A stretch of DNA of 34,901 nucleotides. Source: Candidatus Nanoarchaeia archaeon. GTDB taxonomy: Archaea > Nanobdellota > Nanobdellia > Woesearchaeales > WJIZ01. The DNA lies in NCBI GenBank assembly GCA_028279765.1, contig JANQND010000011.1:94976-129876 (forward strand). Direction: 5' to 3'. The translations under genes were made by a program, and so were the position numbers. The notes under the pieces are model-generated. The model was not told the origin of the DNA, searched no databases, and worked only from the letters and a program-made list of their open reading frames with translations. Below, in pieces: positions 1 to 7,238 of the stretch (positions are counted from its first letter, which is position 1; each line of letters opens with the position of its first letter).

Positions 1-256
1 TGGCACCGGGGAACCCCAGCTCCATCTTACTGACACCGGAGCGAATCTTGCTGTAGACTCCCTGCACGTTCGGGGCGCTAATCCCGAAGGGTACGCTCAT
101 ACCAACATCTGCAATGCCGATACCTAAGTCTGCGCCTGATTGAGAGGCAGGATCGTCAGAGCTGGTTGAGAACCCTGAGCCTGCCGGCTGATCCATCGGA
201 CCCTGCGCGTGGCCATAGAGATCGTTTATGGATTCATACCCTGAATGAAATTGCAT
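1..256 (-). CDS. Hypothetical protein, 3' end outside the window
   Basis: An open frame runs from an ATG at 256 off the left edge (85 codons visible). The start is supported by an AGGAG Shine-Dalgarno at 266-270, nine bases upstream. The N-terminus is rich in Gly, Ser, Gln and Pro and looks disordered up to about residue 45. A Gly/Val/Ile-rich stretch containing a GIGIADVG segment follows. I do not recognise a family. It lies 43 bases downstream of the 465-residue gene on the same strand, so the two are probably co-transcribed. Confidence 0.6.
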   Translation of the reverse strand, partial: MQFHSGYESINDLYGHAQGPMDQPAGSGFSTSSDDPASQSGADLGIGIADVGMSVPFGISAPNVQGVYSKIRSGVSKMELGFPGA

Positions 257-299
257 TGTTTTTTTCTCCTGATAGTATTTTGTTTCTCTTGCTTCTTAC

Positions 300-1697
300 T
301 TACCAATTGAGCATGTCGTGGTGCTTCTTAAAATGATGATATAATCCCCACATGGACTTATTTACTTTTTTTGATGCTTCGAATTCCTCTTTTTGCCTGT
401 TCCATGCTTTTTCTTTCTCATCTTTTTTGAATTTAGCAGTGTCCAGCATTTCCTTGATGGATTTGAATGCTGAGGTGTTTGGCCTTCCCTGCGGCTTGAG
501 TACTTCTTCAAGATCGTCTTTTTGCTTGGTTTCGAAATCTTCCCCTGCTTCCTCAAGATATCGCTCCAGCTCGTCTCCTAATGATTCCATTGCCGCTTTT
601 ACGGATCCATCAACAAGACCCAGTAATTTGAAATCTTCCCTTGACTTGAGTTTTTTGTAGTTTTCAATTTCCTTATCATCCCAAAGATAGGACCTAAAAT
701 TAATATCGACTTTTCCCACATGGATTGGCCCTCTTTGATATTCCTGATGATAGTTCATTTCCGGGCGCGTTCGAAACAGAAAATGCACCAGGATGCACTG
801 ATTGATTGTCTTACCGGGCTTTTTTGCCAGTATTTCAATTTCAATCATAGAATTTTCAAAAGCGTTGAGCAGGTCGGGGGACTCCATTTTCTGCTGGTCC
901 ATGTTAAGCCTTTCGATATTTTTCAGATAGGGCTTTACCCAGGACATATACATCTTGATGACATCATAGTGCTGGCGCAGGTACTTGAGGGTGAATATCC
1001 TTCTGTTTTTTATTTCTTCAAATGAGTGCTCTTTCCAGGCAAGATAGCCCCTCAGCTTTCTTTTGAGCACTTCCTTTACTTTCCTGTTGAACTGCCCCCG
1101 GTCCCGATCGACGACTTCATCAACATCCTCCTGCTTGACCGGATGAGTGCTGAAAAATAAGTCCGGCAAGGTGGTGAACTGCACTTCTCTTGCCATACCA
1201 TATACCGAGGCAGGATTCTTTGCTCCCTGCTCCACCATATCAACCCAGATTCCTTTCAGAGTGATTTCTGCGGATTCCCGGGATCTTGATGTTGCATCCA
1301 TGGAGTCTTTGTAGTAGCCGATTCGCTCATCTAATACCCGGAGCTCTCTTACTAACTGAAAAATCTCCTTGACCATTTTTCCGATCGTTGCCAGAAACTG
1401 GCTTACTTTGTCCTGCTGCATTCCTAATCGCTGCTGTGATGACCCGAAGAATGAGCTGTTTTCTGATGCGGAGAATACGTCGGTGATTTTTGCGATGTAG
1501 GGAAATCCATGCATGTTTCTTAAATATTCCAATACCCAGAAATACGGCTCCTCAATGGCCATGTTATAGGCCTCAACAACCATCCGGTAGCGGTTAAGCG
1601 GGCTGGGAAACCCGGTAGGGATAGGTTTTGCTTTTCTTACTTCTTCGTCTACCTCAGCAGGGAATCCAAATTCCTTGAGCTCTGATTCAGTAATCAT
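300..1697 (-). CDS. Hypothetical charged helical protein, 465 aa
   Basis: Unrecognised 465-residue protein with no signal peptide and no membrane segment. The first 100 residues carry Pro and aromatic patches. Residues about 100-130 are predicted helical with hydrophobic heptads. The last 100 residues are very rich in Lys and Glu and should be helical or coiled. A His/Trp-rich C-terminus (GLYHHFKKHHDMLNW) is distinctive. There is no Shine-Dalgarno before the ATG, but an AT-rich TTAAATAA box about 25 bases upstream fits leaderless transcription. It is followed by the partial gene at the window edge with 43 bases between, so this is probably a two-gene unit. Cytoplasmic by sequence; function unknown. 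Confidence 0.75.
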   Translation of the reverse strand: MITESELKEFGFPAEVDEEVRKAKPIPTGFPSPLNRYRMVVEAYNMAIEEPYFWVLEYLRNMHGFPYIAKITDVFSASENSSFFGSSQQRLGMQQDKVSQFLATIGKMVKEIFQLVRELRVLDERIGYYKDSMDATSRSRESAEITLKGIWVDMVEQGAKNPASVYGMAREVQFTTLPDLFFSTHPVKQEDVDEVVDRDRGQFNRKVKEVLKRKLRGYLAWKEHSFEEIKNRRIFTLKYLRQHYDVIKMYMSWVKPYLKNIERLNMDQQKMESPDLLNAFENSMIEIEILAKKPGKTINQCILVHFLFRTRPEMNYHQEYQRGPIHVGKVDINFRSYLWDDKEIENYKKLKSREDFKLLGLVDGSVKAAMESLGDELERYLEEAGEDFETKQKDDLEEVLKPQGRPNTSAFKSIKEMLDTAKFKKDEKEKAWNRQKEEFEASKKVNKSMWGLYHHFKKHHDMLNW

Positions 1698-1759
1698 TTT
1701 TTCTTTGTTGGCTTTGGTTTATTTAATGGTTTTTGTTGAAGCATTTATACTCTATTATT

Positions 1760-1892
1760 GGCAACAATAATGACGGCAGACGCTCAAGCTTTGCTTGAGC
1801 TAGATGGCATCCCGGTGGAGCTGAATTTGCTCTAGCAAATTCAACTTCGCTTCAGCGAAGTTGCTCCTGCCACCTCTGCGTCATTGTTGCTG
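1760..1892. repeat. Multi-hairpin element, family C, copy 1
   Basis: An outer imperfect inverted repeat (GCAACAATAATGACGGCAGA at 1761-1780 with TCTGCGTCATTGTTGC at 1875-1890) encloses three hairpins. These are GCTCAAGC/GCTTGAGC at 1782-1800, GAATTTGC/GCAAATTC at 1823-1842 and AACTTCGCT/AGCGAAGTT at 1843-1862. A GGTGGAGC stem (1814-1821) can pair with the GCTCC and CCACC runs at 1863-1874. The same outer arms, including the extra TAA, occur at 32890-32971. The element ends within a few bases of the yhbY stop codon. It codes for nothing I can see. Confidence 0.8.
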
Positions 1893-1896
1893 TTTT

Positions 1897-2148
1897 TTAC
1901 TTGTACACTGTAATCATATTGCCTACGCTGTCTATGAGTTTTGATTTTGTGCCTTCGGTGATTTTTTCTATTATCTCTTTCTTTGTGTGCTCTGAGAGCG
2001 CAGCTTTGAGGATTTTTATCTTGATGATTCGTTTCTTCTTTAGCTGGCTTGCGATTTCTGCGACGACAGCCTCATTAACCGCACTTTTGCCAATCCTGAG
2101 CATTGGCTGCAATTCTTTTGATGTTGCCTTGAGTTTTTTGAGATCCAT
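1897..2148 (-). CDS. CRM-domain (YhbY/CRS1 family) RNA-binding protein
   Basis: An 83-residue single CRM domain. It begins with the typical LKATSKELQPMLRIGKSAV opening, in which the GK turn is the RNA-contacting loop. An alternating Lys/Ile strand (KKKRIIKIKIL) and a C-terminal helix-strand follow. Family members (YhbY in bacteria, stand-alone CRM proteins in archaea) bind structured RNA and associate with pre-ribosomal particles, so a role in ribosome assembly or RNA chaperoning is likely. It starts two bases after the stop of the Kef antiporter and is the last gene of that operon. Length is normal for a stand-alone CRM protein. Confidence 0.85.
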   Translation of the reverse strand: MDLKKLKATSKELQPMLRIGKSAVNEAVVAEIASQLKKKRIIKIKILKAALSEHTKKEIIEKITEGTKSKLIDSVGNMITVYK

Positions 2149-2150
2149 GA

Positions 2151-3887
2151 TTATTCTTCTGAAGCCTGGTGGTGATGCTGTGCGGGGTGTGAGTGCCCCA
2201 GCGTTTGTCTTTTTTTGAGCTCTTCGATATGTGCATAACGATGCTTGATTACTTTGTCCATGTCGTCTCCAAAGGACTCGATAAGCAGGGAAACATGCTC
2301 CCCTCCCAGGAAATGAGGGAGTATTACATAGTCAGCTTTTTGCCCGTAGAGCTCCAGTGCATCTTCAACCTTGTAGGCAGTAAGGAAGATCAGAGCTTTC
2401 TTGTTCACTTCTTTTGTTTTTTTGATTAGCAGGAGATTGTCCTGCTTGTTGGGCGAGGTGGAGATAACCATGGCCATTTGCTTGAGATTGATGCGCTCCA
2501 GTATTTCGATGTCACTGATATCACCGTAGAGGCAATGGATTTTTTCCTTGATGAGGCGCTTGATGATTTCCGGATTGAAATCAACGACCAGAAGCTTCTT
2601 CTTGAGCAAGTGAAGCTTTTTCACGATGGAGTAGCCAATACGATCATAGCCTATCAGTAGCACATCATACTTTGATTTTTCATTAAGAAATTCGTGGTCT
2701 TTTCCGCTCGTAAACAAGTCGAACTTCCCGAAAACTCCTTTGAAGAGGTCATAAAACCAGTATTCATACTTCATGAGATAGCTGGTTAAGGTCATCGTAA
2801 GTACTGCCAGCAGGGCGGTAATAGAGAATATTTCCTGTGAAATATGCCCGAGTATCAACCCTTGGGTTGCTAATATGAGAGAGAACTCGCTGGTTTGGGC
2901 CAGCGAAATACTGGTGAGAAACGCCGGCCTTGCCTTGTAGCCAAATATTGCGGTGATGAATAAGATAATAATTGGCTTGAGCAGCAGGGTAGCTATAAGG
3001 AGCAGGACCAAAATAAGTATCATGCTTTTTGTTATACTGACGATGCTCATTCCCAGTGAGACAAAGAAAATAGTGGAGAAGAAATCCCGAATGGATTTTA
3101 CTTTTCCAATGATTTCATAGGAATACGGGAGGTTTGCAAGCGACACTCCTCCGATAAATGCACCGATTGCAACGGAGAAGCCCAGCACTTCTGCAGAGAG
3201 GAAACTGAACAGGAAGCAGGTAGAGACTGCAGTAAGGAAGAGAAGCTCCTGTACTGCTGCTGAGTACTTGAAGATAGTGGGAAGGATGTATTTGCTGAGG
3301 AACCAGGAGAAGAAGCAGAGCAGGAATGCTTTTCCCAGCGAAACGAAAAAGAGCCACATCGTTAAATCATTGAGATTGCCAAGCAGCGAGAGAGCCATGA
3401 TAGCCAGAAAGTCCTGCATAAGCAAATATCCTATGATAATCCTGCCGTGCAGGGTATCCAGCTCTCTTTTATCAGAGAGGATTTTAATGACCACCATGGT
3501 CGAGGAGAATGCAATGATCATGCCGATATAGATTGCTTCAACGTACTTGAACCCGGCAATCATCATAATTACAAACCCTATTCCAAAGAGGATTGCGCAC
3601 TGTAGTGCTCCGCCAACGCTTGCAACCATGCCGACATTTTTTAGCTTTGATACATTGAGCTCCAGGCCGACAATGAAAAGAAGAAATGCGATGCCCATCT
3701 CTGAGAGAATATCAATGACTCCCCTATGAGTGATGATCTGCAGGATGGGCCCCAGGAGTAATCCTGCAAGCACATAAGAGGGAATTAAGGGCTGCTTGAG
3801 CATCTTTGCCAGAAACCCAAATATCGTCCCGACTATAATGATGAGCCCGATGTCGATAAACAATGTACTTAGATTTTCAACTGCCAT
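2151..3887 (-). CDS. Kef/CPA2-type cation:proton antiporter with TrkA-N domain
   Basis: A 578-residue membrane protein. About residues 1-390 form a Na+/H+ exchanger-type domain of some 12 hydrophobic helices with typical CPA2 signatures (GLLLGP, LLFIVGLELN, SSTMVV). Residues about 410-545 form a Rossmann RCK/TrkA-N domain. Its nucleotide loop reads GYDRIG, followed by VVDFNPE at the end of the second strand, which would let NAD(H) or nucleotides gate transport. The protein ends in a His-rich tail (GHSHPAQHHHQ) that could bind metal, an unusual addition. Its ATG overlaps by one base the stop of the small RHH gene upstream, and yhbY follows two bases after its stop. Likely role: K+ or Na+ efflux in exchange for protons. 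Confidence 0.9.
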   Translation of the reverse strand: MAVENLSTLFIDIGLIIIVGTIFGFLAKMLKQPLIPSYVLAGLLLGPILQIITHRGVIDILSEMGIAFLLFIVGLELNVSKLKNVGMVASVGGALQCAILFGIGFVIMMIAGFKYVEAIYIGMIIAFSSTMVVIKILSDKRELDTLHGRIIIGYLLMQDFLAIMALSLLGNLNDLTMWLFFVSLGKAFLLCFFSWFLSKYILPTIFKYSAAVQELLFLTAVSTCFLFSFLSAEVLGFSVAIGAFIGGVSLANLPYSYEIIGKVKSIRDFFSTIFFVSLGMSIVSITKSMILILVLLLIATLLLKPIIILFITAIFGYKARPAFLTSISLAQTSEFSLILATQGLILGHISQEIFSITALLAVLTMTLTSYLMKYEYWFYDLFKGVFGKFDLFTSGKDHEFLNEKSKYDVLLIGYDRIGYSIVKKLHLLKKKLLVVDFNPEIIKRLIKEKIHCLYGDISDIEILERINLKQMAMVISTSPNKQDNLLLIKKTKEVNKKALIFLTAYKVEDALELYGQKADYVILPHFLGGEHVSLLIESFGDDMDKVIKHRYAHIEELKKRQTLGHSHPAQHHHQASEE

Positions 3888-4057
3888 TAATTGCCTGAAC
3901 CTCTTTTTTTATTAAATACCTGCAGATACCCTTTTTCGGATAAATAGGAAAGCATGATGTTTTTAACCTTTTCTGCTTCCTTTGTCCCAAAGCCCCTGAC
4001 ATTGCCGAGAAGCTTTACCTGTTCCTCATCCAGCGAAATGCTTACTCTTTTTATCAT
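3887..4057 (-). CDS. Small ribbon-helix-helix (CopG/Arc-like) DNA-binding protein
   Basis: A 56-residue frame with the classic RHH opening: a KRVSISLD strand, then DEEQVKLLGNV and KEAEKVKNIMLSYLSEKGYL helices. It ends in a basic tail. Its TAA shares one base with the ATG of the antiporter (3887), so translation is probably coupled. There is no Shine-Dalgarno, and a TTTAAA-type box at 4084-4091 suggests a leaderless or nearly leaderless mRNA. Two related palindromes flank that box, as expected for an autoregulating RHH repressor of this antiporter operon. The protein is identified by pattern only; an antitoxin-like role is less likely because the partner is a transporter and not a toxin. Confidence 0.8.
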   Translation of the reverse strand: MIKRVSISLDEEQVKLLGNVRGFGTKEAEKVKNIMLSYLSEKGYLQVFNKKRGSGN

Positions 4058-4061
4058 GATA

Positions 4062-4118
4062 TACGAATCTGTAACGAATTATGATTTAAATTGTTGCTTT
4101 TTTATTACAAATTTGTAA
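4062..4118 (-). promoter_or_regulatory. Promoter with paired palindromes for the RHH-kef operon
   Basis: The TATA-like ATTTAAAT is at 4084-4091. A perfect 14-base palindrome TTACAAATTTGTAA lies at 4105-4118, upstream of the box. A degenerate copy TACGAATCTGTA lies at 4062-4073, over the expected start of transcription. The two centres are 44 bases apart, close to four helical turns, which suits cooperative binding on one face of the DNA. The RHH product is the natural candidate to bind them (inference). Confidence 0.55.
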
Positions 4119-4185
4119 CTATGTATTTAAAGGTTGTGATTTACGCAGGATCGACCAGTAAAAGATATTGTATTCGATGAGTAAA

Positions 4186-4194
4186 CTTATAAAT
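4186..4194 (+). promoter_or_regulatory. TATA box of the EamA gene
   Basis: CTTATAAAT is centred about 26 bases before the ATG at 4216, with no Shine-Dalgarno between. This indicates a leaderless transcript. Confidence 0.6.
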
Positions 4195-4215
4195 CAGCAA
4201 ACCCCTGGACTGTAA

Positions 4216-5091
4216 ATGATTCCCTGGTTTATCTTTGCTATTGCCTCGGCGATTCTCAACTCACTTGCCTCTATCACACAGAAAAAGACACTGTTCAAGG
4301 AGCACGCGATGGAGTTTTCGACTGTCCTTGCCTTGTTTAATGCAATTCTTGTCATCCCCTTTTTTTTAACCCTAGATTATTCTTCACTGGCTCTTCTTCC
4401 GCTTGCTGCAACTTTTTTGGTGGCACTTCTTGCATCAATTGCGTTTCTTCTTGTTGCAAGAAGTATTCGGCACATGGAAATAAGCGAGGCCTCTCCACTG
4501 CTCTCTCTTGCTCCGGGACTGATTGCTCTCCTTGCACTCTTCTTTCTCAGGGAAACCCTGACGCCAACACAAATTTCTGGTCTCATACTTCTGGTTCTCG
4601 GTGCTTACCTGCTTGAGGCAAAGCACAAAGGCCTTCTGGCTCCTTTTCAGGCATTCAGAAAATCAGTGTATATTCATCTTATTTTTGTAGCAATGATATT
4701 GTATAGCATTGTTTCCCTTCTGGATAGGTTTATTCTGTCCGTTCTGCATTTCCCACTTGATGCTTATATGGCATTTGCTCACTTATTTTTGGCTGTAAAC
4801 TTTCTTCTCATGCTCACTTTTTTTCACGATGGCATGAAAGGGGTGAAACATGGTATTGTAACAGCAGGAAGGTGGATTTTTCTTATCGCTGTGCTTACGG
4901 TTTGTTATCGATTCCTGCACCTGCGGGCAGTCGAAATGGCGAATGTCGGCTTAGTTGCCTCACTTGCACATACTTCTGCTTTCCTTACCACGCTACTTGG
5001 AGGAGAGCTCTTTCATGAGAAGAATCTGGCCAGAAAATCGTTTTCCTGCCTGATAATTGTTGTTGGGGCAGTACTGATCATTGCGCCTTAG
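4216..5091 (+). CDS. EamA/DMT-superfamily transporter
   Basis: A 291-residue protein made of about ten hydrophobic helices in two repeated halves, the standard layout of drug/metabolite transporters (EamA domain duplicated). Helix 1 carries the AIASAILNSLASITQKKTL pattern. The end of helix 4/start of helix 5 has the typical LFFLRETLTPTQISGLILLVLGAYLL, and the second half repeats it near the C-terminus (GGELFHEKNLARKSFSCLIIVVGAVLI). Members export amino acids, nucleosides or metabolites; the substrate cannot be told here. It is transcribed alone from a leaderless promoter and converges on the next gene with a 7-base gap. Confidence 0.88.
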   Translation: MIPWFIFAIASAILNSLASITQKKTLFKEHAMEFSTVLALFNAILVIPFFLTLDYSSLALLPLAATFLVALLASIAFLLVARSIRHMEISEASPLLSLAPGLIALLALFFLRETLTPTQISGLILLVLGAYLLEAKHKGLLAPFQAFRKSVYIHLIFVAMILYSIVSLLDRFILSVLHFPLDAYMAFAHLFLAVNFLLMLTFFHDGMKGVKHGIVTAGRWIFLIAVLTVCYRFLHLRAVEMANVGLVASLAHTSAFLTTLLGGELFHEKNLARKSFSCLIIVVGAVLIIAP

Positions 5092-5098
5092 GTCTTCT

Positions 5099-6208
5099 TT
5101 ATTCCACATAGATCGTGAACACATTAGAAACAGCCTTGTATGTGCCGTCATTGACGATGAGCGCGGTATAAATCTCTCCTTTGTAGTTGTTTGCAATGGA
5201 GAGAATCATCTCACCATCCTGAAACTGCGCGTTCAAGTTTTCGCTTTCAAAATGAGAATACTCTAAGTCTTCTGAATCATCAGAGACGTAGTCTGCGAGA
5301 TTTATTTCATCGCTGTTTGCACCGAAGAGAACAATATCAGGAATATCTGCGATTTGAGGCACCCTGTTGAATGAGGTATCCGTAGTGGTGTACGTAATGC
5401 TGTCAATGTGCAGCTCATCACTTGTCTCAATACGAAGATGAGGATTGCGCAATGCCTGTTTTATGCTGCAGGATCCTGTGCAGCTCTTGTCAAATCTCTT
5501 CGGGAACATATCAAAGAGGAATTGGTTTACGTGTTCTGTGCTTTGCACGATCCTGAAATAGGGGTTCTGCGGATTGAAGCTGTAGTCTGCGCTGGTTAAC
5601 TGTGTGGAAAGGTATGCCTGGTCTTGGATGCCATATTTTCCGATCGAGAGAAAGAGCGGGCTGTCATGGCTTGGCTCGTCTGATTGCAGGCCCAGCAGCG
5701 AGCAGCAGCTCTCCGGCCCGAAGCAGGTTTCCCTGATGGTGTCTGTAGTAATTTGATGCCTTGCGCAGAGGTTTTCTGGGCTTTCCTGCGACGATGCGAT
5801 AACAGTAATTACTTCATTTGGGGATGCTGCGTATGATGATGCAATAACATCCAGGGCCAGGTCATCATTGTTGCTGTTTTGTACTTCGCCTGTCTCTTCC
5901 TGCTTTATTGCTGCGGTGTCCACCAGCAGGTACTCGTTTTTTCCGTCAACGAGATAGATTTTCGCATCTTGCTTTGCTTTTCCGCTAATGTAGAGCGCTG
6001 ATGCATCTTTTGGAACTGTGAGAGGGATGAGCGCGTTTTCTGAGACTGTTTCATCTATGGATAGGGTAAAGTTTTGTTTTATTTGCTCTTTTACTGCAAA
6101 CCCACTGATGCCCTGCAGCCCTGTGTAATTAATGACTATTCCGCTCATAGAGAGAAAAAATACTACTACGCTTACTGCTGATATTTTCCAGGCAATGTCA
6201 CTGTTCAT
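5099..6208 (-). CDS. Membrane-anchored surface protein with C-terminal cadherin/Ig-like domain
   Basis: 369 residues with one N-terminal membrane segment (about 7-27), so most of the chain is outside the cell. The C-terminal ~85 residues (VPQIADIPDIVL ... NLADYVSDDSEDLEYSHFES ... FTIYVE) match the dystroglycan-type cadherin-like/Ig fold often found at the ends of archaeal surface proteins. The middle has several Cys (ARHQITTDTIRETCFGPESCCS, KSCTGSCS), probably disulfide-bonded. A TATA box (TTTTATAAAC, 6232-6241) about 28 bases upstream indicates a leaderless mRNA. The central region is unrecognised. Confidence 0.75.
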   Translation of the reverse strand: MNSDIAWKISAVSVVVFFLSMSGIVINYTGLQGISGFAVKEQIKQNFTLSIDETVSENALIPLTVPKDASALYISGKAKQDAKIYLVDGKNEYLLVDTAAIKQEETGEVQNSNNDDLALDVIASSYAASPNEVITVIASSQESPENLCARHQITTDTIRETCFGPESCCSLLGLQSDEPSHDSPLFLSIGKYGIQDQAYLSTQLTSADYSFNPQNPYFRIVQSTEHVNQFLFDMFPKRFDKSCTGSCSIKQALRNPHLRIETSDELHIDSITYTTTDTSFNRVPQIADIPDIVLFGANSDEINLADYVSDDSEDLEYSHFESENLNAQFQDGEMILSIANNYKGEIYTALIVNDGTYKAVSNVFTIYVE

Positions 6209-6255
6209 TTTGTATCTTTATCGAAGATATTGTTTATAAAATTTCCTATGTATCA

Positions 6256-6423
6256 GGCTCTGTTGAAAATCTCTACGCTAACGCTCCGATTAGCATGCTG
6301 TAAAATCTCTATTAGTTATTGATAGGGCTGACTTTCCCCGGTTGGGGCCTCCCCCTTGTCAGCTTGGTTTTTTTCACAAAAAAGATTTTACCTTGGGCTG
6401 CTAATACTATTTTCAACAGAGCC
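6256..6423. repeat. Multi-hairpin element, family A, copy 1 (168 bp)
   Basis: A 15-base perfect terminal inverted repeat GGCTCTGTTGAAAAT (6256-6270) pairs with 6409-6423. Nested inside are ATTAGCA/TGCTAAT (6289-6295 with 6399-6405), GTAAAATC/GATTTTAC (6300-6307 with 6384-6391), GCTGAC/GTCAGC (6327-6332 with 6358-6363), and a CCCC-GGTT-GGGG hairpin (6336-6347) followed by CCTCCCCC. A second copy is at 13333-13500. The terminal repeat resembles IS6-family ends, but there is no transposase. Confidence 0.85.
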
Positions 6424-6436
6424 CGTATCTTCATTA

Positions 6437-6979
6437 CTAATGATACATTTTTGAGAGCAGGTCTGCTTTGGTGCTTACGCCGAGCATTTTTCCTTTTTTG
6501 GATACCAGAACCATCGGAAAGAATTTGAGCAGATGTGATACAATGGATACGGAGGTGTCATGCGAGACCACGGGAGGCGGACTCCCCATGATGTCCTGCA
6601 CCAGCTCTCCCTTGTTTTCGATTAGCGCGTCCAGAATATTTGACTCAGATATGGAGCCTATTGCTTTGTTGTCCTGTATGACAGGGAGCTGGGAGATTTC
6701 AAATTTCTTCATTTTATTGATGGTACCCTTTATGGTCGAATCCGGCGTGACTGTGATCAGCTTTGGGGTGATAATCTCTTCTGCTTTTATTTCAGTCTTC
6801 TTTTCGAACTCATTGATGGCGTTGAAGAGTTTTACTGCATTAGAATAGGTGGGATCTAACCTGCCTGCCTCTACTTTCGCAATGAGGCTCTGGCTTACCC
6901 CCGCCCTTTTTGAGAGCTGCGCCTGGGTTAATCCCAGTTTTTTTCTTATATCTTTGATTTCTTTGATGTCTAGGACCAT
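6437..6979 (-). CDS. XRE-type HTH regulator with CBS domain pair
   Basis: 180 residues. Residues about 4-60 form an XRE/Cro helix-turn-helix (RKKLGLTQAQLSKRAGVSQSLIAKVEAG). About 68-180 form two CBS motifs (TPDSTIKGTINKMKKFEISQLPVIQDNKAIGSIS and HDTSVSIVSHLLKFFPMVLVSKKGKMLGVSTKADLL), i.e. one Bateman module. CBS pairs bind adenosyl ligands such as AMP, ATP or SAM, so this is probably a ligand-responsive transcription factor. It is divergent from metK across 259 bases, which makes SAM or a SAM-derived molecule an attractive ligand (inference). The same domain order is found in several archaeal regulators. The start at 6979 gives a complete HTH. Confidence 0.9.
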   Translation of the reverse strand: MVLDIKEIKDIRKKLGLTQAQLSKRAGVSQSLIAKVEAGRLDPTYSNAVKLFNAINEFEKKTEIKAEEIITPKLITVTPDSTIKGTINKMKKFEISQLPVIQDNKAIGSISESNILDALIENKGELVQDIMGSPPPVVSHDTSVSIVSHLLKFFPMVLVSKKGKMLGVSTKADLLSKMYH

Positions 6980-6985
6980 TGCTTC

Positions 6986-7173
6986 TGGAATATTTATTAC
7001 TGCTTTTTATTATTTTCGGAATAAGTATATGGTAGGAAATGTTTGTAGTGAAGTCAGCCACCTTGGCAGCTTTCGCAAACTTTGTTTGCTCGTCGGGCGT
7101 TTCCGAAGGAACAACCCTCGCCCGACAAGCGCCACGGCTGACTTTGTTTTAGAATATTCTTATTGGAATATTG
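6986..7173. promoter_or_regulatory. GAATATT-type candidate operators between the XRE-CBS gene and metK
   Basis: TGGAATATT (6986-6994), the perfect palindrome AGAATATTCT (7151-7160) and TTGGAATATTG (7163-7173) share a GAATATT core. The first sits near the expected transcription start of the regulator. The other two lie just upstream of the metK TATA box. They are candidate binding sites for the XRE protein, by position and repetition only. Confidence 0.4.
7051..7144. repeat. Multi-hairpin element, family B, copy 1
   Basis: The outer stem AAGTCAGCC/GGCTGACTT (7051-7059 with 7136-7144) is perfect. Inside are a TGGC-GCTT/AAGCGCCA stem, an AT-rich hairpin GCAAAC/GTTTGC (7075-7089) and a perfect GTCGGGCG/CGCCCGAC hairpin (7092-7099 with 7119-7126). 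The last hairpin's loop holds TTCCGAAGGAACAACCCTC (7101-7119). The same layout and almost the same loop sequence occur at 21285-21389. It lies upstream of the metK TATA box, so it is not part of the metK leader. Confidence 0.85.
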
Positions 7174-7185
7174 TTATCAAGAGTG

Positions 7186-7230
7186 TTTAAAAGGGAGGGG
7201 CTGGTGCAGTTTCTTAACTAACTACGGAGG
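7186..7230 (+). promoter_or_regulatory. metK promoter and strong Shine-Dalgarno
   Basis: A TTTAAAA box at 7186-7192 predicts a transcription start near 7214. GGAGG at 7226-7230 lies eight bases before the ATG at 7239. Unlike most genes here, metK therefore has a short leader with a strong ribosome binding site. Confidence 0.6.
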
Positions 7231-7238
7231 AAACATAA

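Noticed and set aside
352-1025. Plus-strand frames of about 100 residues opposite the 465-residue gene
   Set aside because: They have Phe/Ser-rich antisense composition, no promoter, and lie wholly inside a longer coherent frame.
1760-1892. CRISPR array or intrinsic terminator
   Set aside because: Hairpins are of different sequence and are not spaced repeats, and the element is closed by outer arms found again far away.
7051-7238. A SAM riboswitch before metK
   Set aside because: The structured element lies upstream of the metK TATA box, so it is not in the mRNA, and a near twin sits after gltX. The real leader is only about 25 bases.
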